A stretch of 10,130 nucleotides of DNA from DATFLL01 sp035267785 (GCA_035267785.1 DATFLL010000069.1:1-10130); one strand, 5' to 3'; positions 1 to 6,906 are shown, counted from the stretch's first letter. Numbers and translations: made by a program. The notes: generated from the letters alone by a model not told the origin.

Positions 1-42
1 GGACTGGTGACGCACCAGCCCGACTCATCGTCGAACCGGTGA
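1..42 (+). CDS. tolR: TolR, C-terminal end (partial, cut by window edge)
   Basis: Frame 1 reads 13 codons and then TGA at 40-42. The visible residues GLVTHQP followed by a short polar tail resemble the end of TolR (E. coli TolR ends in a similar VGLMTQP-type string). TolR is an inner-membrane component that forms, with TolQ, the proton-driven motor energising TolA. The position 14 bases before tolA is exactly where tolR is expected in the tolQRAB-pal order. The match is short, so the call rests on both sequence and synteny. A second frame ends in TAG at 48-50, but its peptide does not look like TolR. Confidence 0.75.
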   Translation, partial: GLVTHQPDSSSNR

Positions 43-56
43 GCGTCTAGGCCGCG

Positions 57-992
57 ATGCTGTCGATCCTCCGCAATAACCCCCGAGCGCTGATGCTGGC
101 GGTGCTGGTGCACGTGGTTTTCATCGGGCTGCTCGTGGTGAGCTTTCATTTTTCCGAGCCCCCGACGCCATCGCCCGGCAAACAGGAGATCGTGCACGCC
201 GTCACCGTCGACGAGAGCAAGGTCCAGGCCGAGTTGAACAAGCTCAAGGCCGAATCCAGACGCAAGCGTGAGCGTGAGGAGCGGCGCGTGCGCGAGCAGA
301 AGGAGGCCGCGCAGAAGGCGCGCCAGGCGCGCCAGCGCGAACAGCAGCGCCTGGCCGAGCTCAAGCGCCAGCGCGAGGCCGAGCAAAAGCGGGTGGCCGA
401 GGAACAGAAAAAACGCCAAGCCGAGCAACAGCGCCTGGCCAAGGCAAAGGCCGAACAGCAGCGCCTGGCCAAGGCAAAGGCCGAGGAGGCCAAGCGCCTG
501 GCCGCACTCAAGGCCCAGCGAGAGAAGGAAGAGCAGCAGCGCAAGGCGGCAGAGGAGAAGAAGCGCCGCGAGGCCGAGGCCGCGCGGCAGAAGGCCGAGG
601 CGCAAAAGGCCCTGAAACAAAAGCTCGAGGCCGAGGCCAAGCGTATGGCCGCCGAACAGAAGGCGCAGGAGCAGGCCGAACGCAAGGCGGCCCTCAACAA
701 GTACACCGCGCTCATCCAGAACGCGATCCGCCAGCACTGGCAGGCGCCGCCCTCGGCCAAGGCCGGGATGAGCTGCGTGTTGAAATTGCATTTGATTCCC
801 GGCGGGGAGGTGGTCAAGATCGAACTCGTGACCGGCAGTGGGGATTCGGCGGTCGACCAATCCGTCATTACCGCTGTCAGAGCAGCCTCGCCCCTGCCAG
901 TGCCCACGCCGCAGTCGGGCTCGTTCGATCAGTTTCGTAATTTCAATTTAGAGTTCCGCATTGATCGGGAAGACCTCAAACAACAAGGTTGA
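57..992 (+). CDS. tolA: TolA, Tol-Pal trans-envelope protein
   Basis: This 311-residue protein has the three-part TolA layout. Residues 1-10 are cytoplasmic, and residues 11-30 form one transmembrane helix with His19, which matches the conserved TolA helix histidine that contacts TolQ/TolR. Residues about 45-215 are a very long Lys/Glu/Ala/Arg/Gln-rich helix that would span the periplasm. Residues about 219-308 form a TonB/TolA-like C-terminal domain (YTALIQNAIRQHW at its start, PGGEVVKIELV in the middle). TolA connects the TolQR motor to TolB/Pal and the outer membrane. The C-terminal domain has one cysteine, in GMSC; the second cysteine of the E. coli domain is not present, so the internal disulfide is probably lost. 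The helix contains a 30-base tandem duplication at 421-480. The ATG lies 14 bases after tolR, and tolB begins 10 bases downstream. The family call is secure; length of the helical region varies widely between species. Confidence 0.96.
   Translation: MLSILRNNPRALMLAVLVHVVFIGLLVVSFHFSEPPTPSPGKQEIVHAVTVDESKVQAELNKLKAESRRKREREERRVREQKEAAQKARQARQREQQRLAELKRQREAEQKRVAEEQKKRQAEQQRLAKAKAEQQRLAKAKAEEAKRLAALKAQREKEEQQRKAAEEKKRREAEAARQKAEAQKALKQKLEAEAKRMAAEQKAQEQAERKAALNKYTALIQNAIRQHWQAPPSAKAGMSCVLKLHLIPGGEVVKIELVTGSGDSAVDQSVITAVRAASPLPVPTPQSGSFDQFRNFNLEFRIDREDLKQQG
421..480 (+). repeat. Tandem 30-bp duplication within tolA
   Basis: Bases 421-450 and 451-480 are identical at 28 of 30 positions; they differ only at the fifth and eighth bases of the unit. 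Each unit adds ten residues (AEQQRLAKAK) to the periplasmic helix, keeping the reading frame. The last 20 bases of the two units are identical, which suggests a fairly recent slippage or unequal-recombination event. Similar shorter AEQxRLA-type repeats occur around it, as is usual for TolA helices. Confidence 0.9.
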
Positions 993-1002
993 GACCTGGA
1001 CC

Positions 1003-2310
1003 ATGAAACGCCTGATAGTGTCTTGTCTGTTCCTCCTGGTGGCCGCGGTGGGTTCGGCCCGCGCCGAGCTGACCATACAGGTCACGGGTTATGTGAAGGG
1101 CGCCTCGCCGATCGCCATCGTTCCCTTCGGCTGGAAGGGCGGCGCGGCCCCGCCCCAGCGCATGGCCGCCATCATCGGTGCCGACCTGCACCGCAGCGGT
1201 CGTTTCCAGCCTCTGGCCGACAAGGATCTGGTCGCCCGCCCGCACGACGCCGGGCAGGTCGATTTCGGCGACTGGCGCAAGCTCGACGTCGACAGCCTCG
1301 TGGTCGGCCGGCTCGACCAGCTGGCCGACGGGCGCTACCAGGCCCAGTTCCAGTTGCTCGACGTCGCGACCGGCAAGCAGTTGGCCGGTTACAGCATCAC
1401 CAGCACGAAGGCCAACCTGCGCCAGACCGCACACCAGATCAGCGACATCATCTATCAGACATTGACCGGCGAGCGCGGTGCGTTCGACACGCATATCGCT
1501 TACGTGACCGTCGTACGCGGCAAGGCAGGCAAGCCGACCTACCGGCTGGCAGTGGCCGATGCCGACGGCTATAACGAACAGGTCGTCTACGAATCGTCCC
1601 AGCCGATCCTCTCGCCCGCCTGGTCGCCGGACGGCACGCGCCTGGCCTACGTGTCGTTCGCCTCGGGACGGCCGGCCGTCTATATTCAGAACATCCTCAC
1701 CAGGCATACGCAAAAGGTGGCCGCCTATCAGGGCCTGAACAACGCACCGGCCTTCTCGCCCGACGGCAGACGCCTGGCGCTGACGCTGTCCAAGGACGGC
1801 AACGCCGACATCTACGTGCTGGACCTGGCGAGCAAGACCCTGCATCAGATTACCCATAGCTATGCGATCGACACCGAGGCGGCCTGGATGCCGGACGGCA
1901 AATCGCTCGTGTTCACCTCCGACCGGGGCGGCAGCCCGCAGCTCTATCAGATCGGGGTGGGGCCGGCCGGCGCGACGGGGCAGGCCCGCCGGCTGACGTT
2001 CGACGGCAACTACAACGCCCGGGCTGCGGTCTCGCCCGACGGCAAGAAGGTGGCGATGATCCACGGGGCGCAGGGGGCGTTTCGTATTGCCGTGCTCGAC
2101 CTGGCGCAGGGCTATCTGCAGGTGCTGACCGACTCGCGCCTGGACGAGTCCCCGAGTTTTTCGCCCAACGGCAGTATGATCATTTATGCCTCGCAGCGCG
2201 GAGGACGCGGGGTGCTGCGGGTGGTGTCGGTGGACGGGCGAGTCCACCAGAGCCTCAGTCTGCGTGGTGGGGACGTGCGCGAGCCGGCCTGGTCTCCCTT
2301 CAAGAACTAA
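1003..2310 (+). CDS. tolB: TolB, periplasmic beta-propeller of the Tol-Pal system
   Basis: This is 435 residues from the ATG at 1003, close to the usual TolB length. An upstream in-frame start at 961 would overlap tolA and put 14 extra residues before the signal peptide, so 1003 is preferred; AAGG with GAG lies about 10 bases before it. Residues 1-21 are a Sec signal peptide with likely cleavage after SARA. An N-terminal alpha/beta domain follows (about 22-165), then a propeller marked by repeated SPDG-type turns: SPAWSPDG, APAFSPDG, EAAWMPDG, RAAVSPDG and SPSFSPNG, ending in EPAWSPFKN. TolB binds Pal and TolA in the periplasm and cycles between them. It lies 10 bases after tolA and 16 before pal, consistent with one operon. 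Confidence 0.97.
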   Translation: MKRLIVSCLFLLVAAVGSARAELTIQVTGYVKGASPIAIVPFGWKGGAAPPQRMAAIIGADLHRSGRFQPLADKDLVARPHDAGQVDFGDWRKLDVDSLVVGRLDQLADGRYQAQFQLLDVATGKQLAGYSITSTKANLRQTAHQISDIIYQTLTGERGAFDTHIAYVTVVRGKAGKPTYRLAVADADGYNEQVVYESSQPILSPAWSPDGTRLAYVSFASGRPAVYIQNILTRHTQKVAAYQGLNNAPAFSPDGRRLALTLSKDGNADIYVLDLASKTLHQITHSYAIDTEAAWMPDGKSLVFTSDRGGSPQLYQIGVGPAGATGQARRLTFDGNYNARAAVSPDGKKVAMIHGAQGAFRIAVLDLAQGYLQVLTDSRLDESPSFSPNGSMIIYASQRGGRGVLRVVSVDGRVHQSLSLRGGDVREPAWSPFKN

Positions 2311-2326
2311 CCATGAGGAACATGCC

Positions 2327-2890
2327 ATGAGCAAATCCATGAGGAAAATTGGTGTCGCAGTGCTGCTGATCTGGGCCGCGCTGAGTCTCGCCGGATGTGC
2401 CGGGCAGGGACCGTGGGCCAAGAAGTACGAGCCGGGCGCCGAGCAGGGGGCCCAACAGGGCGGCGAGAAAGGGGCGGCCGGCGGCGAGGAGCGGCACGGG
2501 GCCGAGCTCGGGGGCACCTTCAAGGGCACCCCCCTGGAAGACCCCAACAGCCCGCTGTCCACGCGCACCTTCTATTTCGACTTCGACAGCAGCCAGGTCA
2601 AGCCCGACGACCGCGAGATTATTGCCGCGCACGGGCGCTACCTGGCCGACCACCCCAATCTGAGCGTCGTGGTGGAAGGTCATACGGACGAGCGCGGCTC
2701 GCGCGAGTACAATATGGCGCTGGGCCAGCGCCGGGCCGAGGCGGTGGCCCAGATCCTGCTGCTGCAGGGCGCGGACAAGAAACAGGTGCAGGTCATCAGC
2801 TTCGGCGAGGAACGTCCGGTGGCGCTGGGTCATGACGAAGCGGCCTGGCGTCTCAATCGCCGGGTGGAGATCCTGTATTCCGGGACTTAA
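2327..2890 (+). CDS. pal: Pal, peptidoglycan-associated outer-membrane lipoprotein
   Basis: This is 187 residues from the ATG at 2327, which has GAGGA about 7 bases upstream. A longer in-frame extension from 2186 would run inside tolB and hide the signal peptide, so it is rejected; Met5 is a possible alternative start. The N-terminus is a lipoprotein signal with lipobox LAGC, so Cys24 would be lipidated after cleavage. The next residue is Ala rather than Asp, consistent with sorting to the outer membrane. A flexible Gly/Glu/Gln-rich linker covers about residues 25-75. The OmpA-like peptidoglycan-binding domain covers about 80-187, with TFYFDFDSS at its start and the Pal signature VEGHTDERGSREYN. 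Pal anchors the outer membrane to peptidoglycan and is the endpoint of the Tol force-transfer chain. Confidence 0.97.
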   Translation: MSKSMRKIGVAVLLIWAALSLAGCAGQGPWAKKYEPGAEQGAQQGGEKGAAGGEERHGAELGGTFKGTPLEDPNSPLSTRTFYFDFDSSQVKPDDREIIAAHGRYLADHPNLSVVVEGHTDERGSREYNMALGQRRAEAVAQILLLQGADKKQVQVISFGEERPVALGHDEAAWRLNRRVEILYSGT

Positions 2891-2907
2891 TTTTCGGGGA
2901 ACTGGCA

Positions 2908-3768
2908 ATGCGAGAACGACAGACACTGCGCCGCCTCTGGGCGGGAGCGACGATGGTGGCCCTGCTCGGCGCCGCCGGCCAGGCGCTGGCGCAGGATAAG
3001 GGCGCTGGGGACGCCGGCCTTGAGCAACGCGTGGCGCGCCTGGAGCGCAAGCTCGACAGTCAGGGGCTGGTCGACATGCTCTCCAGAATCGAGCAGCTGC
3101 AAAGCGACGTCCAGCGCCTGCGCGGAGAGCTCGAGGTCCAGAGCCATACCATCGACGAGCTCAAGCAGCGCCAGCGCGACTTGTACGCCGACATCGACCG
3201 GCGACTGTCCCAGCTCGAGCGGGGCGCCCCCGTCGCGGGGGCGGCAGCGCCGCAGAACACCGGCCAGGGAGCCAGTGCGGGCGGCAGCGGTACGGTGAGC
3301 AGCGTTTCGCCAGGCCAAGGGGCGAGCGCCGGTGCGAGCGCCGCCGCGAGCGGTACCGGCGGTTCGTCACCGGCCAAGGAGCAGCAGGCCTACCAGTCCG
3401 CCTTCGACCAGCTGCGCGAGCTGCGCTACGACCAGGCCATCGCGGCGTTTCGTAAATTCCTCAAGGAGTATCCCCACGGGCGCTATGCGCACATTGCACA
3501 GTACTGGGTTGCCGAGGCCAACTACGCACAGCGTCATTTCAAGGCAGCCATCGCCGATTATCAGAAGCTGCTCGACGATTACCCCAACAGCCCCAAGCGC
3601 GCCGAGGCCATGCTGAAGATCGGCTACAGCTACTACGAGCTGGGCGATATGGATCAGGCCAAGACCGTGCTCAACAACCTGCTGCAGGCCTACCCCAAGA
3701 CCACCGAGAGCGGCCAGGCTCAGAACCTGCTGCAGAAGATCAAGCTGCAGAGCGCCAAAGGCAAGTAA
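2908..3768 (+). CDS. cpoB: CpoB (YbgF), TPR-containing division coordinator
   Basis: This 286-residue protein starts at an ATG with GGGGAA 6 bases upstream, 17 bases after pal. Residues 1-28 are a signal peptide ending in ALA. Residues about 36-107 form a heptad-rich coiled coil, matching the trimerisation region of YbgF. Residues about 108-160 are a low-complexity Gly/Ala/Ser linker with GQGASAG occurring twice. Residues about 162-283 carry TPR-type repeats, each ending in a YP turn (KEYPHG, DDYPNS, QAYPKT). In E. coli this protein links Tol to PBP1B-dependent peptidoglycan synthesis during constriction; that role is inferred here from family and position. It is the last gene of the tight tol-pal block before a 138-base gap. 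Confidence 0.94.
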   Translation: MRERQTLRRLWAGATMVALLGAAGQALAQDKGAGDAGLEQRVARLERKLDSQGLVDMLSRIEQLQSDVQRLRGELEVQSHTIDELKQRQRDLYADIDRRLSQLERGAPVAGAAAPQNTGQGASAGGSGTVSSVSPGQGASAGASAAASGTGGSSPAKEQQAYQSAFDQLRELRYDQAIAAFRKFLKEYPHGRYAHIAQYWVAEANYAQRHFKAAIADYQKLLDDYPNSPKRAEAMLKIGYSYYELGDMDQAKTVLNNLLQAYPKTTESGQAQNLLQKIKLQSAKGK

Positions 3769-3811
3769 GCCCGAGCGAGCGATCCGCCGACCAGCCCGTT
3801 GGCGCCGAGAT

Positions 3812-3834
3812 GCCCGGGGCGGCCTGCCCCGGGC
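3812..3834 (+). terminator. GC-rich hairpin after cpoB, possible terminator
   Basis: GCCCGGGGC at 3812-3820 pairs perfectly with GCCCCGGGC at 3826-3834 around a 5-base loop, giving a 9-bp stem 44 bases after the cpoB stop. No T tract follows, so it is not a canonical intrinsic terminator. It may attenuate read-through into queE, protect the tol-pal mRNA 3' end, or assist Rho. Confidence 0.45.
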
Positions 3835-3854
3835 GCGCACGGCCCGCCTTGGGG

Positions 3855-3860
3855 TATACT
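3855..3860 (+). promoter_or_regulatory. Possible -10 element ahead of queE
   Basis: TATACT matches the sigma70 -10 consensus at 5 of 6 positions and lies about 47 bases before the queE start, just downstream of the GC hairpin. No convincing -35 hexamer is seen 16-18 bases upstream, where the sequence is GC-rich. A separate queEC promoter is therefore plausible but unproven. Confidence 0.3.
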
Positions 3861-3906
3861 AAGAGCGGCGCTCATCCGCGCCAGCGCGCCCCGAGCAATT
3901 TGAAGC

Positions 3907-4578
3907 ATGCCAGCCTCCGTCATCGACAGTCCCCCCGCCGAACGTCTGCGGATCACCGAGATATTCCACTCCCTCCAGGGCGAGACGCGCACTGTCGGCT
4001 GCCCAACGGTGTTCGTGCGTCTGACCGGCTGCCCCCTGCGCTGCGGCTATTGCGACACGGAATATGCCTTTCACGGGGGGCAATGGTGGTCGGTCGATGC
4101 GATCGTCGCCGAGGTGGCCCAATACGGTGCGCACTACGTGACGGTCACCGGCGGCGAGCCTCTGGCGCAGCGCACCTGTCTGGGATTGTTGAAACGCCTG
4201 TGCGACGCGGGCTACGAGGTCTCGCTGGAGACCAGCGGTGCACTCGACGTCAGTGGCGTCGATCCGCGTGTGGTGAAGGTGATGGACCTGAAGGCGCCTG
4301 CCTCCGGGGAGGTCGAACGCAACCGCTACGAGAACATCGACCACCTGGGCGCGCGCGATCAGGTTAAGTTCGTGCTCGCCGATCGGGCCGATTACGATTG
4401 GGCCTGTGCGATGCTGCGCGACTATCGCCTTGCCGAGCGCTGCGAGGTTTTGTTCTCGCCGGTGCACGAGCGGCTCGAGCCGCGTCTGCTCGCCGAGTGG
4501 ATCCTCGCCGACCGTCTGCCAGTGCGCCTGCAGCTGCAACTGCACAAGCTTCTCTGGGGCGATACCCCGGGCCACTGA
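3907..4578 (+). CDS. queE: QueE, 7-carboxy-7-deazaguanine synthase (radical SAM)
   Basis: This 223-residue protein converts 6-carboxy-5,6,7,8-tetrahydropterin to 7-carboxy-7-deazaguanine in the cytoplasm, a step towards queuosine in tRNA. It has the radical SAM cluster motif CxxxCxxC at Cys42, Cys46 and Cys49, within GCPLRCGYCDTEYAF. The SAM-binding TGGEPL motif is at residues 81-86. The substrate-side N-terminal motif EIFHSLQGET, typical of QueE, is at about 18-27. The length fits the family. The same strand carries queC 47 bases downstream, so two successive pathway steps are co-located. The C-terminal QLHKLLWG is also typical of gammaproteobacterial QueE. Confidence 0.96.
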   Translation: MPASVIDSPPAERLRITEIFHSLQGETRTVGCPTVFVRLTGCPLRCGYCDTEYAFHGGQWWSVDAIVAEVAQYGAHYVTVTGGEPLAQRTCLGLLKRLCDAGYEVSLETSGALDVSGVDPRVVKVMDLKAPASGEVERNRYENIDHLGARDQVKFVLADRADYDWACAMLRDYRLAERCEVLFSPVHERLEPRLLAEWILADRLPVRLQLQLHKLLWGDTPGH

Positions 4579-4625
4579 CCCGGCGTCGGATCGCCCTGAC
4601 GGCCACGAAGGAGAGCACTGCCATC

Positions 4626-5327
4626 ATGCCCAAAGCCGTTGTCCTCGTATCCGGCGGACTGGATTCCGCTACGACGCTCGCCATGGCGCGCGAGCAGGGA
4701 TTCGACTGTTACGCATTGAGCTTCGATTACGGCCAGCGGCACCGCTGCGAGCTCGAGGCGGCAGCCCGCGTAGCCGAGGCGCTGGGGGCGGTGGAACACA
4801 AGCAGATTCGAATGAACCTCGATGCGATCGGGGGGTCGGCCTTGACCGACTCCGCTATCGCGGTGCCCGACCGCCCGGGCGAGGGGATTCCGGTCACCTA
4901 CGTGCCGGCTCGTAATACGGTTTTCCTGGCGCTGGCCCTGGGTTGGGCGGAGGTCCTGGAGGCGCGTGACATCTTCATCGGGGTCAACGCCGTGGACTAT
5001 TCGGGCTATCCCGACTGCCGGCCCGCCTTTATCGAGGCCTTCGAGCGCCTGGCCGGCGTGGCCACCAAAGCGGGGGTCGAGGGCGATCGCTTTCATATTC
5101 GGGCACCGCTCATCGACCTGAGCAAGGCGGAGATCATTGCCCGCGGCACCGTCCTGGGCGTGGACTACGCGCAGACCGTCTCGTGCTACGCCCCCGATGC
5201 CGAATGCCGCGCGTGCGGCGTCTGCGACGCCTGCCGGCTGCGGGCCGAGGGCTTCGGGGCGGCGGGGGTGGCCGATCCGACCCGGTACCGGCCGGATGTA
5301 TCGCAAAAATGCCAGCAAAAACAATAA
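4626..5327 (+). CDS. queC: QueC, 7-cyano-7-deazaguanine synthase
   Basis: This is 233 residues from the ATG at 4626, preceded by AAGGAGAG about 10 bases upstream. An in-frame extension to 4398 would overlap most of the end of queE and lacks similarity to QueC, so it is rejected. The protein starts with the ATP pyrophosphatase P-loop SGGLDS at residues 9-14 and has the YGQRH motif near residue 35. The zinc-binding cysteines are Cys187, Cys197, Cys200 and Cys203 in the segment from SCYAPDAEC to CDACRLR. An additional cysteine, Cys194, lies inside this cluster. QueC uses ATP and ammonia to convert the QueE product to preQ0. It is the enzyme immediately after QueE in the pathway and is encoded right after it. 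Confidence 0.96.
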   Translation: MPKAVVLVSGGLDSATTLAMAREQGFDCYALSFDYGQRHRCELEAAARVAEALGAVEHKQIRMNLDAIGGSALTDSAIAVPDRPGEGIPVTYVPARNTVFLALALGWAEVLEARDIFIGVNAVDYSGYPDCRPAFIEAFERLAGVATKAGVEGDRFHIRAPLIDLSKAEIIARGTVLGVDYAQTVSCYAPDAECRACGVCDACRLRAEGFGAAGVADPTRYRPDVSQKCQQKQ

Positions 5328-5391
5328 TATTAGTCATTTTTCCGGATTCGGGCGAATATTTTCCCCGTCTCGCGCGTCTCTCTTAGGTGGC

Positions 5392-5416
5392 CTGCCCCGT
5401 TAAAGGGCAGTAAAAT
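5392..5416 (+). promoter_or_regulatory. Candidate promoter and operator dyad ahead of the YeeE/YedE gene
   Basis: The 166-base gap between queC and the next gene contains a 6-bp perfect dyad, CTGCCC (5392-5397) and GGGCAG (5405-5410), separated by 7 bases. It is directly followed by TAAAAT (5411-5416), which matches the -10 consensus at 5 of 6 positions. No good -35 hexamer is present 16-18 bases upstream, so an activator-dependent promoter with the dyad as protein-binding site is one reading. The dyad could also be a small RNA hairpin. The rest of this gap is AT-richer than the flanking genes, and I see nothing else firm in it. Confidence 0.3.
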
Positions 5417-5493
5417 CGCTCGTTCAGATATGCGGCGGTGGGCGAGAAGGTGGCCCCGCGGTCGCAGAGTATTGTCGGATTTCGGAGGACATC

Positions 5494-6714
5494 ATGGGTT
5501 CTACCTGGGAAGTGCTTTTGTGGGGCTTCGGCATCGCCGTGGTCATGGGAGCCGTGGTCAACAAGACCAATTTCTGCACCATGGGTGCCGTCTCGGACCT
5601 CGTGAACATGGGCGACACGGGACGAATCCGCTCCTGGGTCTTTGCCATGTCGGTGGCCGTCGCCGGCGTGCTGATACTGCAGGCGGTGGGCATGGTTGAT
5701 GCGAAGCTTGCAGTCAGCGGCAGTGATTCCTTTCCGCCGTATCGCACCGCTATGTTCGCCTGGCCGAGGTACATCGTGGGCGGTCTGCTGTTCGGTATCG
5801 GCATGACGCTCGGCAGCGGCTGCGGCAACAAGACCATGGTCCGCATCGGCGCGGGTAACATCAAGTCGCTGATGGTATTCATCATGATGGCGATCGGCGC
5901 CTATTTGATGATGTACACCAACTTCATGGGCTACGTATTCCTGCCCTGGATGCAGCCGCTGTTCGTCGACCTCTCGCGTCACGGTATCACCAGCCAGGGC
6001 CTGGGCGACATCGGCAGCGGTATCCTGCATCTGAGCGACGGAATGATGCTGCGTTATATCCTGGGCGGCGTGCTGGCGGTCCTGCTGGTCGCCTGGACCG
6101 TGCGCTCGGACGATTTCCGCGGCCGTTTCGACAACATCCTCGGTGGCGCCGTGGTGGGGTTGGCCGTCGTGGCCGCCTGGTATGTCACGGCCGGCCCGCT
6201 GGGTCAGACCTGGCTGTCCGACGCGATGTTCATGGACCAGCCGCCGCTGCATACGGGGGCGCAGTCGTTCACCTTCGTCTCGCCGTCGGGTGATTTCCTG
6301 AACTGGCTCAGCGGCGGCGCGGCGACGCGCCTGGTGAGCTTCGGCCTGATGGCCGCCGCGGGCGTCACGGTCGGTTCCTTCCTGTGGGCCCTCATCCGCC
6401 GCAGCTTCCGCATCGAATGGTTCTCCTCGTTCAAGGACTTCATCAACCACACGGTGGGCGGCTTCCTGATGGGCATCGGCGGCGTGCTGGGTATGGGTTG
6501 CACCATCGGCCAGGGCGTGACCGGCATCTCGACGCTGGCGCTGGGTTCGTTCATGACCTTCGGCTCCATCGTCTTGGGCGCGGCCCTGACCATGAAGATC
6601 CAGTACTACAAGATGGTCTACGAGGACGAGGCGACGTTTGCCAAGGCCCTGGTGACCTCGCTGGTCGACATGCGCCTGCTACCCAAAGGCCTGCGCAAGC
6701 TCGAGGCCGTTTGA
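5494..6714 (+). CDS. YeeE/YedE-family membrane transporter, probable sulfur-species importer
   Basis: This 406-residue, very hydrophobic protein has multiple membrane helices (roughly eight to ten by eye). It has GGAGG 5 bases before the ATG. It contains exactly three cysteines, each in a conserved-looking membrane-edge motif: Cys28 in NKTNFCTMGA, Cys110 in GSGCGNKT and Cys336 in GMGCTIGQG. The repeated Gly-x-Gly-Cys pattern identifies the YeeE/YedE (DUF395) family. Characterised members include the thiosulfate importer TsuA, where three cysteines are essential, and SoxT proteins of thiosulfate oxidisers. No TusA-like domain is fused and no TusA gene is adjacent. The nearby sox genes make thiosulfate or a related sulfur compound the most likely substrate; a selenium-related role, proposed for some YedE proteins, is an alternative. 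Family is secure, substrate inferred. Confidence 0.85.
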   Translation: MGSTWEVLLWGFGIAVVMGAVVNKTNFCTMGAVSDLVNMGDTGRIRSWVFAMSVAVAGVLILQAVGMVDAKLAVSGSDSFPPYRTAMFAWPRYIVGGLLFGIGMTLGSGCGNKTMVRIGAGNIKSLMVFIMMAIGAYLMMYTNFMGYVFLPWMQPLFVDLSRHGITSQGLGDIGSGILHLSDGMMLRYILGGVLAVLLVAWTVRSDDFRGRFDNILGGAVVGLAVVAAWYVTAGPLGQTWLSDAMFMDQPPLHTGAQSFTFVSPSGDFLNWLSGGAATRLVSFGLMAAAGVTVGSFLWALIRRSFRIEWFSSFKDFINHTVGGFLMGIGGVLGMGCTIGQGVTGISTLALGSFMTFGSIVLGAALTMKIQYYKMVYEDEATFAKALVTSLVDMRLLPKGLRKLEAV

Positions 6715-6725
6715 CCGCCAGGCGG

Positions 6726-6746
6726 AGCGGGCCCGGCGGGCCCGCT
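6726..6746 (+). terminator. Intrinsic-type hairpin after the YeeE/YedE gene
   Basis: AGCGGGCCC (6726-6734) pairs perfectly with GGGCCCGCT (6738-6746) across a 3-base loop, 12 bases after the stop codon. The tail TCGTCGT is only modestly T-rich. Position and stem strength support a terminator separating this gene from the tRNA promoter downstream. Confidence 0.6.
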
Positions 6747-6788
6747 TCGTCGTCCCACTATCCCGTATCGTGCCGGCCTGCCGGGCTC

Positions 6789-6816
6789 TTGTGATTCCCG
6801 GTGGGTTAGGTATGAT
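6789..6816 (+). promoter_or_regulatory. Sigma70-like promoter for tRNA-Lys
   Basis: TTGTGA (6789-6794, 4 of 6 to consensus) and TATGAT (6811-6816, 5 of 6) are separated by 16 bases and lie just before the tRNA. Transcription would start near 6822-6824, giving a leader of about 8 bases. The GC-rich bases after the -10 resemble a stringently controlled stable-RNA promoter discriminator. Confidence 0.6.
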
Positions 6817-6830
6817 CCCACGCTCGCTCC

Positions 6831-6906
6831 GGGCCGTTAGCTCAGTTGGTAGAGCACCGGACTTTTAATCCGATGGTCCCGCGTTCGAGTCGCGGACGGC
6901 CCACCA
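6831..6906 (+). tRNA. tRNA-Lys (anticodon UUU)
   Basis: This 76-base tRNA folds into a complete cloverleaf. The acceptor stem pairs GGGCCGT (6831-6837) with ACGGCCC (6896-6902), with discriminator A and an encoded CCA at 6904-6906. The D arm is GCTC-AGTTGGTA-GAGC. The anticodon loop CTTTTAA places UUU at 6864-6866. The T arm has the GTTCGAGTC core. The first anticodon-stem pair (positions 27-43) is C-A, not Watson-Crick; the other four pairs are intact. tRNA-Lys after tol-pal/queC is a common gammaproteobacterial arrangement, here with one extra gene in between. Confidence 0.97.

Noticed and set aside
146..907. 253-codon minus-strand frame opposite tolA
   Set aside because: Ser/Ala/Arg/Cys-rich product created by the repetitive Lys/Glu/Ala codons of TolA read backwards; no ribosome site or domain.
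976..2568. Long open frame (530 codons) on the minus strand across tolB and part of pal
   Set aside because: It is fully antisense to two clear genes, has an Arg/His/Pro/Gly-rich composition with no recognisable domain, and open antisense frames are common in GC-rich coding DNA.
3907..5327. A preQ1 riboswitch controlling the queuosine genes
   Set aside because: The 138-base gap before queE holds only a GC hairpin and a possible -10 box; I could not find a preQ1 aptamer-like pseudoknot with its A-rich tail.
5383..6450. 355-codon minus-strand frame opposite the YeeE/YedE gene
   Set aside because: Asp/His/Arg-rich product that mirrors hydrophobic membrane codons on the other strand; no family features, and the plus-strand gene has clear motifs and a good ribosome site.
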